Source of the DNA: Streptomyces sp. WM6378 | GTDB lineage: Bacteria; Actinomycetota; Actinomycetes; Streptomycetales; Streptomycetaceae | Assembly: GCF_001279695.1 (NCBI RefSeq) | Contig: NZ_LGDD01000297.1 | Span: 1-64,000 of the forward strand | Length of the DNA stretch: 64,000 bases | Direction of reading: 5' to 3' | Shown here: positions 17,426 to 25,890 of the stretch, one piece after another | How positions within the stretch are numbered: the stretch's first letter is position 1 | How the letters are laid out: each line of letters starts with the position of its first letter | Made by a program: the position numbers and the translations under genes | The notes under the pieces: model-generated | Told to the model about the DNA's origin: nothing | Database searches by the model: none | The model's input: only the letters and a program-made list of their open reading frames with translations

Positions 17426-19180
17426 TCACGAGGAGGGCGCTTTCCGCGAGGGTTGGCGGCCTTTCACCGAGTCGGTCGGCCGGTCCGATCCCGCCTTGTC
17501 GTGACGGCCGCGCAGCGCCGAGGCTGCCGCGCCGACCAGGGCCATCACCGCGGCGACGGTGAAGACCGTGACGAGCCCCTGGTGGAAGGGCCCGGAGACG
17601 AGCTGGGGGAAGAAGCGCGTCCCGGTCAGGGTCTGCACGTTGTGGGCGGGCAGTGTGTGCAGTACGCCACTGGGGCCGAGCAGGTGGCTGATGGGGTTGT
17701 TGCCGAGGAACGTGGCGAACAGCGTGCTCACCGGCGGCAGTCCCGCCACCTGCGCGGCGGTGCTCGCGGGCACGCCCTGGGCCTGCAAGCCGCTGTTCAG
17801 CGCGTGCGGAAGCGACCCGGCGAGACCGGAGATCATCAGCGAGAAGAACAGCCCGATCGACAGTGCCGTACCCGAGTTCTGGAACGTCGAGCGCATGCCG
17901 GAGGCCGCTCCGCGCTGCTCGGGCGGCACACTGCCCATGATCGCCGAGGTGTTCGGGGCGGAGAACATTCCCTGGCCGAGACCACTGAGCAACAACAGGG
18001 CCGCGAAGGCCGGGTAGGGGAAGTCGACCGGCAGGGCGAGCAGACCGACGAACGCGGCGGCCACGAGGAGCAGCCCGGTGGTGGAGAACAGCCGTGCGCC
18101 GAAGCGGTCCGACAGATAGCCGGAGGTCGGTCCCCCGATGAGGAAGCCGACGGTCAGCGGCAGCATGAAGATGCCGGCCCACAGCGGCGTGCGTTCGAAG
18201 TCGTAGCCGTGCAGCGGCAGCCAGATGCCCTGCAACCAGATGATCAGCATGAACTGCATGCCGCCACGGGCGATCGAGGTCAGGAGCGAGGCCAGGTTTC
18301 CGGCGGCGAACGCACGGATACGGAACAGGCCGAGTTGGAACATCGGCTCGGCGATGCGCGTCTCCGCGATACAGAACGCGGCGAGCAGCGCGACCCCGAC
18401 GCCCAGCCCGCCGAGCACCCAGGGGTTGGTCCAGCCGGTCGACCGGCCGCCGTAGGGCTGGATGCCGTAGGTGATCGCGGCAAGGAGCGCACCGGCGCCC
18501 GCGCTGAAGGTGAGATTGCCGATCCAGTCGATGCGGCCCGGCTTGCGGGAGCCGATCTCGCGCAGGCTGCGGTACGACCAGAAGGTGCCGACCACCCCGA
18601 TCGGCACGCTGACCCAGAACACCGCGCGCCAGTCGATGGCGGCGAGCAGACCACCGGCGAGCAGCCCGAGGAACTGCCCAGCCAGCGCGGTGATCTGGTT
18701 GATGCCCAGCGCCATACCGCGCTGTTCGGCCGGGAACGCATCGGTGAGGATCGCCGCCGAGTTCGCGGTCAACATGGCCCCGCCCACGGCCTGTACGACC
18801 CGGAAGCCGATCAGCCAGAGGGCTCCGGCGCCGCCTTTCAGTGGATCGAGCGACAGGGCGAGTGAGGCGCACGAGAAGATCGCGAAGCCCACGTTGTACA
18901 TCCGAACCCGGCCGAACATGTCGCCAAGGCGGCCGAGCGCGACCACGAGCACCGCGGAGACCAGGATGTAGCCCAGCATCATCCAGAGCAGGTAACCGAT
19001 GTTCCCGGGGGCGAGCGGGTCCAGGCCGATGCCGCGGAAGATGGCGGGCAGGGAGATGATCACGATCGAGCTGTCTATGGTGGCGATCAGCACGCCCATC
19101 GTGGTGTTGGACAGCGCGACCCACTTGTAGCGCCCGCCCGGGACGGGCTCGGCGGCCCCGGACGGGCGCCGGGCGTTCAC
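17426..19180 (-). CDS. DHA2-family MFS drug exporter (EmrB/QacA type)
   Basis: The 584-residue protein has about 14 hydrophobic helices, typical of DHA2 antiporters that expel drugs using the proton gradient. TM1 contains TTMGVLIATIDSSIVIISLP, with the membrane Asp of the family. RLGDMFGRVRMYN is the motif A loop, and LGINQITALAGQFLGLLAGG matches motif C. Its GTG overlaps the stop of the MarR gene by four bases (GTGA), so regulator and pump form one operon, the classic layout for an inducible efflux system. Confidence 0.92.
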   Translation of the reverse strand: MNARRPSGAAEPVPGGRYKWVALSNTTMGVLIATIDSSIVIISLPAIFRGIGLDPLAPGNIGYLLWMMLGYILVSAVLVVALGRLGDMFGRVRMYNVGFAIFSCASLALSLDPLKGGAGALWLIGFRVVQAVGGAMLTANSAAILTDAFPAEQRGMALGINQITALAGQFLGLLAGGLLAAIDWRAVFWVSVPIGVVGTFWSYRSLREIGSRKPGRIDWIGNLTFSAGAGALLAAITYGIQPYGGRSTGWTNPWVLGGLGVGVALLAAFCIAETRIAEPMFQLGLFRIRAFAAGNLASLLTSIARGGMQFMLIIWLQGIWLPLHGYDFERTPLWAGIFMLPLTVGFLIGGPTSGYLSDRFGARLFSTTGLLLVAAAFVGLLALPVDFPYPAFAALLLLSGLGQGMFSAPNTSAIMGSVPPEQRGAASGMRSTFQNSGTALSIGLFFSLMISGLAGSLPHALNSGLQAQGVPASTAAQVAGLPPVSTLFATFLGNNPISHLLGPSGVLHTLPAHNVQTLTGTRFFPQLVSGPFHQGLVTVFTVAAVMALVGAAASALRGRHDKAGSDRPTDSVKGRQPSRKAPSS

Positions 19181-19629
19181 AGTCGCTCCCCGAGCCGGTC
19201 GAGCAGCGCAAGCAGCGCGAGGAGTTCGCGTCGCTCCGCGGGGGTGAACTCCTCGTCGATGGCGGCGGCCATCCGCTGCACGGATACGGAGCGCCGGTCG
19301 GCCGTCATCCTGCGGCCCGCGTCCGTAACCGTGATGACCGCGCGGCGACGGTCGCTGGCGTGTCGCCCGCGGCTCACAAGACCGCGCTCCTCCAACGCGG
19401 CCAGCGTGGTCGCCATGGCCTGCGGACGTACCCCCTCCAGTTCGGCGAGTGCCCCCGGAGAGTCAGGGCCGTACGAGTCAAGGCGAGCCAGCACAGACGC
19501 CTCCGACAGAGCCAGGTCCCCCACCACACTCTTGGCCGCCCGCACCTTCCGGGCGATACGGCCCACGCTCAGCCGGAGCGCCGCCGCAAGCTCGGCCGCG
19601 TCCTCCGTGGGCGGTGTCATCCCATCCAT
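19177..19629 (-). CDS. MarR-family regulator
   Basis: The 150-residue protein has a MarR winged helix: LALSEASVLARLD, then LAELEGVRPQAMATTLAALEER (recognition helix), GLVSRGRHASDRRRAVITVT (the wing with D-R-R) and a C-terminal dimer helix. It probably represses its own operon with the DHA2 exporter and is released by a drug-like ligand. The ATG at 19629 lacks a good ribosome site; a second ATG three codons on is preceded by GGATGGG but very closely. The transcript may be leaderless. Confidence 0.9.
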   Translation of the reverse strand: MDGMTPPTEDAAELAAALRLSVGRIARKVRAAKSVVGDLALSEASVLARLDSYGPDSPGALAELEGVRPQAMATTLAALEERGLVSRGRHASDRRRAVITVTDAGRRMTADRRSVSVQRMAAAIDEEFTPAERRELLALLALLDRLGERL

Positions 19630-19680
19630 AATCACTAACAATACATTAATTAATTCACCGTAACTACCCCTGCGGCCGTC
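19630..19680. promoter_or_regulatory. AT-rich promoter/operator region of the MarR-exporter operon
   Basis: Directly before the marR start is a rare AT-rich stretch with TTAATTAA and TATTGTTAGTGATTATG. A MarR autoregulatory site overlapping a promoter is expected here. The exact palindrome is unclear. Confidence 0.4.
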
Positions 19681-19891
19681 GGCCGCCCGACCCGCCGACG
19701 CACGACGCCGCTGGTTATGGAACTCAGCCGAAGCGGGCGGCCAATAACACAGTTCGTCATGTGGTGCCGGATATCCCCGGGTGGGGGACACGCTGGGGCC
19801 GAAGTTCCGTTTCGCCCGGAGATGCTCGGCTCCATCCCCGATGATGGGGACCGCCCGGGGCAACCCATCAAGTAACGCTGGGAGTACGCAC

Positions 19892-21532
19892 ATGACGGTG
19901 GAGGCCGGCGCACGGCAGGAGGAGCGCGTCGCGGGGCGGGTGTGGACGGTGCGTCTGGACCCCTACGGGCGCCCTTCCGCCGGCACGGTAAGACTTTCCT
20001 GCTCCCGCCCCGCCTGCGCCGATCAGCGCTTCCCCGACGGCGCCGCTGCCGGGCGCAAGGCCGCGGTCGGCCACGTCAACGCGCACCTGGCCCGCATCCG
20101 CGCGGGCGGCGGTCCGCGGGGTGAGGCGTGGTGTGCCTGCCGCGCCGCTGACTGCGCCTGGCACACGCCCGACCCCGACGCCGGACGGCGGGGCGGGGCA
20201 CGGCCGGTGGCGGGGACGGTGCGGTGCGGGGGCCCGGTGGTCCTGACGGTGTACGCGGACCGTACGGGGCGGCTGTGGCGGATTGCGGAGATGTGCGCGC
20301 GCTGCGCGGCCGCCATTCCCGACTGCCGCGCCCTGGACACCGCTCCGCCACCCGCTCGGCAGGGCCAGGCCACCAGTGGGGCGGCCCGGGAGCCGGAGCC
20401 GACGGACAACACGGCGAGAGCCGTTGACAGTGTGGCCGCGCTGTTCTCCGACCACCGCCCCTCCCCCGCCGGCGGCACGTCGTCCTCCCCGGCCACCGGG
20501 CCAACCCCGGTCCCGCGTGCCCGCGCCGCCACGCCGGCCGCGGCGTCCGGGCGGGGGAAGCAGTGGGGGAAGATCGCGCAGCGGACCGTGCCGCACGACC
20601 TCCAGCCCGACGTCCTGCGGGTCGAACTCATCGAGCTGGGTGACGCGTTCCGCGCCTATCAGCAGCGCGCCGAACCCGACCCCGCCCTCCTCGCCGAGCT
20701 CCACGAGCGCAAGGCCCGAGCGTTCGCCCTCTGGGCCGACGTCAGTGGCGACGGCTCCCTGCGCGACGAAGCGAGGCGCGCCGAGAAGGCCGCGGAGACC
20801 ACCCGGGAAATGCAGAACAACCGCGACGGCCGGATCATCGGCAACACGGGAAACGGCGACGAGCCGGTAGTGCAGCGGTTGCTGACCCAGAAACAGGCCG
20901 CGCACGCCCGCAGCGTGCTGGAGTACGTCGAAGCCCACGCCCCGCGCCCCGAGGCCGAGGTCCGCCTCGCGGTGCTCATGCTCACCCTGCGAGCCGCGCG
21001 CGCCGGCACCGGGAACGTCACCGGCCAGGACCTCACCGGCTGGCTGCAAGGCGATGCCGAGCACGTGCTGGACCAACTGGTCGCGGCCGACTGGCTGCGC
21101 CTGCCCGGCACGGTCGCCGACGCGCTGGCCTCCCAGCCCGAAAGCCCCACCGCCATCACCGTCCCCGCCTTGCTGCCCGAGCGGCCCCGCCCGTTCGCCT
21201 TCGGCAAGACCACCCGCTCGAAGCTCTCCGGCTGGGCCCAGAAGGCGGTGGGCGACCGGAAGCTCCGCAAGAAGAAGCTCGGCGCCACCACCCGGCTCCT
21301 CGCCGTGTACACGGCCGCCCACACCAGCCCCGACGGACGGCTCGGACGCCCCGAGGACGACGGAATGCCCCTGAACGGACCCGCCACGTTCTGCACCCTG
21401 CTCCCCGACCGGGTCGCCGAGCACGTCGAGCTGCTGGTCGCCGCCGACTGGCTCGCCGAAGCCGACACCACCGGCGGAAGACTCCGCGGCCGCCTCGCCG
21501 AACGCGTCCTGCCGCTCGGGGGGTTGCTGTAA
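19892..21532 (+). CDS. Large hypothetical protein with Cys/His-rich head and winged-helix-like tail
   Basis: The 546-residue product matches no family I can name. Residues about 20-160 contain many Cys and His (CSRPACADQRF, HVNAHLARIRAGG, CACRAADCAW, MCARCAAAIPDC), suggesting one or two zinc sites. A disordered Pro/Ser/Ala linker follows. Residues about 220-300 form a charged helix region (AELHERKARAFALWADV). The C-terminal third has two similar units with the pattern VLDQLVAADWLRLPG and HVELLVAADWLAEAD, like paired winged helices. Start ATG follows GGGAG. A DNA-binding or replication/regulatory role is inference only. Confidence 0.7.
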   Translation: MTVEAGARQEERVAGRVWTVRLDPYGRPSAGTVRLSCSRPACADQRFPDGAAAGRKAAVGHVNAHLARIRAGGGPRGEAWCACRAADCAWHTPDPDAGRRGGARPVAGTVRCGGPVVLTVYADRTGRLWRIAEMCARCAAAIPDCRALDTAPPPARQGQATSGAAREPEPTDNTARAVDSVAALFSDHRPSPAGGTSSSPATGPTPVPRARAATPAAASGRGKQWGKIAQRTVPHDLQPDVLRVELIELGDAFRAYQQRAEPDPALLAELHERKARAFALWADVSGDGSLRDEARRAEKAAETTREMQNNRDGRIIGNTGNGDEPVVQRLLTQKQAAHARSVLEYVEAHAPRPEAEVRLAVLMLTLRAARAGTGNVTGQDLTGWLQGDAEHVLDQLVAADWLRLPGTVADALASQPESPTAITVPALLPERPRPFAFGKTTRSKLSGWAQKAVGDRKLRKKKLGATTRLLAVYTAAHTSPDGRLGRPEDDGMPLNGPATFCTLLPDRVAEHVELLVAADWLAEADTTGGRLRGRLAERVLPLGGLL

Positions 21533-21550
21533 CGCACCGCCCGGGACGCC

Positions 21551-21781
21551 ATGACGCCGTCAGCCCCGCCGGAGGCTCCACGTCCGGTCGGTTCGGCGGG
21601 GGCGCGGTGTGCCACACCCGGCGCTCGCGCCCAACTGGGCCGGCACGGTCACGAGTTGAAGTGCGAGGCGGCCCTCGACGTACGGAAGATCGACGAGGCG
21701 ATGGGTACGGCGGAACACCTCGGTCTCGCCTTCTGCGAGGCCACCGAGCTCTACAGCGGCATGGAAGGAAACCTCAACTGA
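21551..21781 (+). CDS. Possible short hypothetical protein
   Basis: A 76-codon frame follows the previous gene by 18 bp. The second half (ALDVRKIDEAMGTAEHLGLA) reads like real helical protein, the first half does not. No ribosome site is clear. It may be the tail of a degraded gene. Confidence 0.25.
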   Translation: MTPSAPPEAPRPVGSAGARCATPGARAQLGRHGHELKCEAALDVRKIDEAMGTAEHLGLAFCEATELYSGMEGNLN

Positions 21782-21858
21782 CACGCCCCCAGTCGGTGTC
21801 GTACGTGACTCACCGGCGTCTGTGACGCCGTGCCGACCCTTTCACCAGCCGCCAACGT

Positions 21859-21892
21859 GTCGCTAACGCCCCGACTCCGCGCCGTTAGCGAC
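21859..21892. repeat. 10-bp inverted repeat GTCGCTAACG-N14-CGTTAGCGAC
   Basis: A perfect inverted repeat with a 14-base spacer lies upstream of the structured leader of the secreted transglycosylase-like gene. It may end the upstream transcript or bind a regulator. There is no T-tract. Confidence 0.5.
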
Positions 21893-21925
21893 GCGCGCGA
21901 CCAAAATCCCGGAGCGCTTTCAGTT

Positions 21926-22150
21926 CTCAACCAGCACCTGGCAGTTGGCGCCGTCGGGTAGGCGCGGGGACTATAGCCGGACGACTCCTCCTTGGATAGG
22001 CGACGGGAGAAACGGGTGGGGTAAATGGGGTGTGAGGTTTCACACGCCGCGGGGAATTGCCTCGCGGCGACTTCCAGCAGACTCTTGCATCCGTCAGGCC
22101 CCGCATACGGCACCCCGAGATCCGCGCAACTCAATCGGTGAGCCACATGC
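21926..22150 (+). ncRNA. Candidate c-di-AMP (ydaO/yuaA-like) riboswitch leader
   Basis: The leader before the cell-wall enzyme gene has several elements in the order seen in ydaO-type RNAs: CTCAACC (21926), GTAGGCGCGGGGAC (about 21958), GGTGGGGTAAAT (about 22016), CCCCGAGATCCG (about 22113) and ACTCAATCGGTGAGCC (about 22129). Small helices such as GTGTGA/TCACAC and GCCGCG/CGCGGC lie between. In Streptomyces such riboswitches control rpf and lytic transglycosylase genes. The matches are imperfect, so this is a candidate only. A covariance-model search with RF00379 would decide. Confidence 0.45.
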
Positions 22151-22292
22151 CGCCCGAGCGCTACGTGGCGTCTCCCGCAAGGGAGTTGCCCATCGGGCCA
22201 GTTCTTCCCGTGACCAGCAGTTGGGAGGAGAAAGCCAGGGGCACGATCGCGTCCGCGAGGTCACCGTGCGCACACAGCTGGAAGGAAACCGT

Positions 22293-23003
22293 GTGAGCCG
22301 GATCTCGGTCCGGGGATTCGCGGTGGCGTCTGCCACTGCGGTCACCACCGTTGGCGCCGTGGTCGGCGTCGCCGCGGCGGGCCCCGCTGCCACTTCGAAC
22401 GACAACTTCGAGGCCGCCGCGGCCGATGGCACGCTCCTCGCGGACATACCCGCCGGCCAGCAGGCCCAGGTGCAGACCGCATCCCTGACGCAACAGGCGG
22501 ACGCCCAGTCGGCGCAGGCCAGTGCCTCGGCGAAGAAGTCCGCCGAAGAGGCGGCGCGCCTGCGAGCCGCCCAGGACGCCAAGGCCAAGAAGAGCGCCGC
22601 CGACAAAACCAAGGCAGACAAGGACAAGGCAGACAAGGACGCCAAGGCCCGCGATCTGGAGACCCAGACCGCCAGCCGCTCGGCGAGCCGGAGCACCTTC
22701 CAGGTCCAGAGCTCGTACTCGATCTCCGACGTGCAGGCGATCGCACGTCAGATCATCCCCGCCGACCAGTTCCAGTGCTTCAGCAACATCGTGAACAACG
22801 AGTCGAGCTGGAACTACCAGGCCACCAACGGCACTGCCTACGGACTCGTCCAAGCGCTGCCCGGCTCCAAGATGAGCTCCGTGGGCTCGGATTGGCAGAC
22901 CAACCCGGCCACCCAGATCAAGTGGGGCCTGAACTACATGAACGAGCGGTACGGCAGCCCCTGCGGCGCCTGGTCGTTCTGGCAGAGCCACGACTCGTAC
23001 TAG
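22293..23003 (+). CDS. Secreted lytic-transglycosylase-like (SLT/lysozyme-fold) protein
   Basis: The 236-residue protein has an N-terminal signal (RISVRGFAVASATAVTTVG), then a long Lys/Ala/Asp-rich coiled region (about residues 70-130) and a C-terminal domain of about 75 residues: ISDVQAIARQIIPADQFQCF, IVNNESSWNYQATNG with the probable catalytic Glu, AYGLVQALPGSKM and KWGLNYMNERYGSPCGAW. This is the short SLT-like domain of actinobacterial wall hydrolases that trim peptidoglycan. GTG at 22293 has GGAAGG seven bases before it; a GTG ten codons upstream is weaker. The long 5' leader may hold a riboswitch. Confidence 0.85.
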   Translation: MSRISVRGFAVASATAVTTVGAVVGVAAAGPAATSNDNFEAAAADGTLLADIPAGQQAQVQTASLTQQADAQSAQASASAKKSAEEAARLRAAQDAKAKKSAADKTKADKDKADKDAKARDLETQTASRSASRSTFQVQSSYSISDVQAIARQIIPADQFQCFSNIVNNESSWNYQATNGTAYGLVQALPGSKMSSVGSDWQTNPATQIKWGLNYMNERYGSPCGAWSFWQSHDSY

Positions 23004-23068
23004 GCCGATGGCCGACGGCCGATGATCACCGGTACGAGCTAGGTGCGGATCCCGCCCCCGCTGCTCAA

Positions 23069-23107
23069 CGAAGAGGCCCGGATCCTCGGTGGATCCGGGC
23101 CTCTTCG
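23069..23107. terminator. Strong bidirectional terminator hairpin
   Basis: A perfect 17-bp stem (CGAAGAGGCCCGGATCC and its complement) with a TCGGT loop lies between convergent genes. It should stop transcription of both the transglycosylase-like gene and the SGNH gene. Confidence 0.9.
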
Positions 23108-23135
23108 ACGTTCGCTCAATCGCCCGTTGCCGGGC

Positions 23136-24074
23136 TCAGCGGCTGAGGGCGTCGAGATGCCGAGACAGCACCTGATGTCCTTCGGGGGTGGGGTGCAGGC
23201 CGTCCACGAGCAGTTCGGTATTGCCGTGCAGGGGCTCCCACATGTCGAGGTGGTCGACGTGGTTCTGAGCACACCAAGTCCGTATGGACTCGCGCAGGGC
23301 CTGCGCTCGGGCCTCGGTGAACCGCAGGCCCTCGTAGTCATGGGTACGCGTCTCGTCGACCCACGTCGGTCCCATGACAACGAGGCGTGCGTTGTGGCTC
23401 TGGGCCGTGCCGGCCAGTGAAGCGAGGCTGTCCGCGATGAGCGCAAGGCCATCGGGGCGGGCCTGTGACGGGTCGAGCGACAGGGCGCTGTCATTGATGC
23501 CGGCGGCGACGAGGATGGTGTCGGGTCGGCGAGCGGCAAGGAGCGCGGGCGTCTGCTCGCATACGTCGATCAGGGTGCTGCCGGGGATGGCCAGGTTGAA
23601 GACCCGGTGTTCGGCCTCGTTTTCGGCGATGTGGGTGGCCGCGAGGCGGGCGGCCCAGCCACCCTGTGGGTCGCAGCGTCCGTAGGCGATGCTGTCGCCC
23701 ACGATGACGACGCGCGCTGCCGGGCGGAGCGGATTCGCGTCCAGGTACGCCCAGGCGCTCTCCCCAGAGGAAAGCAGCACTCGTCTGCGGACGTAGTCGT
23801 CCACCTCGTAGGCATCGGCGGCGGCGAGGTCTCGCTCAGTGAGGTGCAGGACGGCGCCCTCGACCGTGGCTCCGAGCTTTCGCTCCAGGGTCAGGTGTAC
23901 GTCGATGCCGCTGGTGGCGATCACTGACGGGTCGGTGATCGGCAGGGGCCTGGTCGTGTGGCCGGCCAGCGATGCCGCGGAGCTGGGCACGGGTTGGCCG
24001 AAGAGAGCGGTCTGGACCCGCTCGTCCAACAGCGTGCCGAAGGAAAACAGGGTGTGGGGGCGGAACTCGGTCAC
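23136..24074 (-). CDS. Fusion of a GGCT/AIG2-like domain and an SGNH hydrolase
   Basis: The 312-residue protein joins two folds. Residues 1-115 resemble gamma-glutamylcyclotransferase/AIG2-like proteins: TLFSFGTLLDERVQ at about 8-21 is the Y/F-G-T-L substrate loop, and YEVDDYVRRRVLL is the family strand. Residues about 120-312 are an SGNH hydrolase: VVIVGDSIAYG (block I Ser), VAAGINDSA (Asn block) and LLVDGLHPTPEGH (catalytic Asp and His). An esterase of amide- or acyl-type conjugates could be imagined, but the substrate is unknown. It starts with GTG; no strong ribosome site is seen. It appears monocistronic. Confidence 0.82.
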   Translation of the reverse strand: MTEFRPHTLFSFGTLLDERVQTALFGQPVPSSAASLAGHTTRPLPITDPSVIATSGIDVHLTLERKLGATVEGAVLHLTERDLAAADAYEVDDYVRRRVLLSSGESAWAYLDANPLRPAARVVIVGDSIAYGRCDPQGGWAARLAATHIAENEAEHRVFNLAIPGSTLIDVCEQTPALLAARRPDTILVAAGINDSALSLDPSQARPDGLALIADSLASLAGTAQSHNARLVVMGPTWVDETRTHDYEGLRFTEARAQALRESIRTWCAQNHVDHLDMWEPLHGNTELLVDGLHPTPEGHQVLSRHLDALSR

Positions 24075-24173
24075 CGTGAAGCCGTGGCCCTTCTTCTGGA
24101 ATGATCAGTTCAGCCTACCGGCCGAACCACAGGGGAAGGCGAGCTGAGCTGGCACAACGCACGACTTGAGCGG

Positions 24174-24542
24174 GTGCATCGGCCTTTGATCGGTTCGGCT
24201 CACTCCTGCTCCGGTGTCCTGTCGGGCCTGCTCTGGCGTCCCGTCGGGCTGGAGCGCACGCTATGCGTTGAGGGAACGGCCGCGCTCTGCCTGCGCGCCG
24301 AGGGCCGCTCCTGGCGCCTGTGGCTCTCCGCGGACGGCGCACGAACCGCCCGGCTCCCGGAACCCGGCACCGCTGCCGATGACGATGACGATGACGACCC
24401 GAACGCAGCCGACGCCTCCGCCCGGGGCACGGCCGACGAGCTGGTCCTGGCCATGTACGGCCGCATACCGGTGGACTCCGTGAAACTCGACGGCGATCGA
24501 CGCCTCTTCGACCTCCTCGTGGCCTGGGACCCGGAGGACTAG
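24174..24542 (+). pseudogene. C-terminal domain remnant of a maleylpyruvate-isomerase-family protein
   Basis: The translation (TLCVEGTAALCLRAEGRSWR, an Asp run, then ARGTADELVLAMYGRIPVDSV and FDLLVAWDPED) matches the C-terminal half of MDMPI/mycothiol-dependent DinB-like proteins. The N-terminal metal-binding DinB helical bundle is absent and no coding sequence for it lies upstream. The Asp run comes from a GATGAC repeat. It is most likely a truncated relic. Confidence 0.65.
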
Positions 24543-24825
24543 CACCTGACGGTGCGTCATGCCGTGCGCCCGCCACACCTCCTGCCGACGGACAGCCACC
24601 CCGTGGTGGCCCGGGGTCACTGCTCCCGGCCTCCGACCAAGTCCCGCCGGACGCCTCCGGCCGACCCGAGCTCGCGAAGGGAGCGGCTGTGTATCCGGCG
24701 GTCGGGCGGTCGCCGTGCTCGATGCGGCAGGCGCCAACCACCCCAGCGACTGCGGCACCTCAGCAACTGCCCGACTTCCGGGGGTGTTTGGCGCTGTCGA
24801 TGCTGGAGCCAGCAACGCTCAGGCC

Positions 24826-25062
24826 TCAGGTGCCTACGGTGTCCAGCACGGAGTCGTCCAAGGTGCGCGCCCCCGGCAGCCGGTGCCGGGCGGCGATCAC
24901 GGCGGCGTCGATGTCCCGCGTCCCCGTCGACACGCACAGGGTGTACGCCACGTCGTCCAGGCGCCGCCGAGTCGACTCGCTTCCCCCACACGCCTCCAGG
25001 GCGCGGAGCGCGGTGTATTCGTCGAGGAGTTCGCGGAGCACTGCGGGGTGGGCCATCAGCAT
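24826..25062 (-). CDS. DUF5133 small protein
   Basis: The 78-residue product MLMAHPAVLRELLDEYTAL, then STRRRLDDVAYTLCVSTGTR, matches DUF5133 proteins found in many Streptomyces, often near regulators. It is predicted to be all helical. The ATG follows GGAGG at ten bases. The function is unknown. The gene sits among remnants but appears intact. Confidence 0.75.
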   Translation of the reverse strand: MLMAHPAVLRELLDEYTALRALEACGGSESTRRRLDDVAYTLCVSTGTRDIDAAVIAARHRLPGARTLDDSVLDTVGT

Positions 25063-25127
25063 GGGCGGGAAACCTCCGGTTGGCGCGGTCTGGACCCCTC
25101 TCGGATGCCCCCGCTTCCCGGTCCTAC

Positions 25128-25300
25128 ACCCCCCACCCGTACCGGGCGGGGGCGGGCTGCGGGGTGATGGCGGAGTGCGTGCGGCTCCACAGGTCGGCGA
25201 GCGCGCGCACATTGGCAGCGCAGCGCCCAGCGGTCGACGGGCTTGATCAGGAACCCGGCGGCGCCCGGTTCTTGCAGGCGGGGACGAGGGCGCCGATCTC
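25128..25300 (-). pseudogene. Response-regulator-like remnant
   Basis: One frame reads GFLIKPVDRWALR, and after a one-base shift another reads NVRALADLWSRTHSAITPQP. Together these look like the end of a receiver-type domain (the K-P pair) and a short tail. Frame is broken and the beginning is missing. Confidence 0.4.
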
Positions 25301-25322
25301 GTCGGGTACGGCGCGGAGGGCC

Positions 25323-25740
25323 TCAGAAGCGCCGGGCCGACTCCTGTGCGTGGGCCATGCGCCGCAGGCTCAGCAGCATCGGTCCGTACAGCACCGTAAG
25401 CGCGACGGCCACCTCGATCTGGCCGGTCGGGGTCGGCTGCTCCTCGACCATGTCCAGGTCTGTGATGGCCAGTTGCGCTGCGAGTCGCCCGTACGGGAGC
25501 AGTTGCTCGGTGCCGCGGGGGTAGCCGAGCCGGACGAGGGCGCCGACCGAGTCGATGAACCGCCGGTGGGCGCGGTTGTGCGGGTCCAGGCCGGGGCCGC
25601 AGGACCAGCCCAGCCGTTCCAGCAGGGCCTCCACCGAGCGGCGGGCGGTGAGGGCATCCTGGGTCGATGGGGGACGGCCGGTCAGGGCGATCTCGCGGGA
25701 GAGCGGTGCCGCGCCGAGGTCGGCTGCCAGTTCGGCGGCA
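25323..25740 (-). pseudogene. C-terminal remnant of a MerR-family regulator
   Basis: The last 110 residues (ALLERLGWSCGPGLDPHNRA, LVRLGYPRGTEQLLPYGRLA, VLYGPMLLSLRRMAHAQES, ending RRF) resemble the effector half of actinobacterial MerR regulators. The winged-helix head is absent; the upstream codons in this frame overlap an antisense LuxR relic and look non-coding. A short protein could still be made, but without DNA-binding capacity. Confidence 0.5.
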
Positions 25741-25751
25741 GCCATCTCAGC

Positions 25752-25883
25752 CTCCACATCTCCCCCAGCACGGCGGGCGTCCACGTCTCCCACATCCTGG
25801 CCAAACCCGGCGCCGCCAGCCGCACCCAGGCGGCGGCGACCGCCCACCGGCAGTGGGCGGGACATGGCACCGCCTGGCGATGA
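25752..25883 (+). pseudogene. LuxR-type helix-turn-helix remnant
   Basis: The frame LHISPSTAGVHVSHILAKPG then AASRTQAAATAHR matches the recognition helix and end of LuxR/GerE domains (usually ISPKTAGVHVSNILAKLGAA). Nothing of the rest of a LuxR protein precedes it. A Leu-to-Pro change breaks the last helix. Confidence 0.6.
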
Positions 25884-25890
25884 CCCTTCG

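Noticed and set aside
24378-24398. GATGAC repeat as a microsatellite
   Set aside because: It only encodes a short Asp run in a protein remnant and has few copies.
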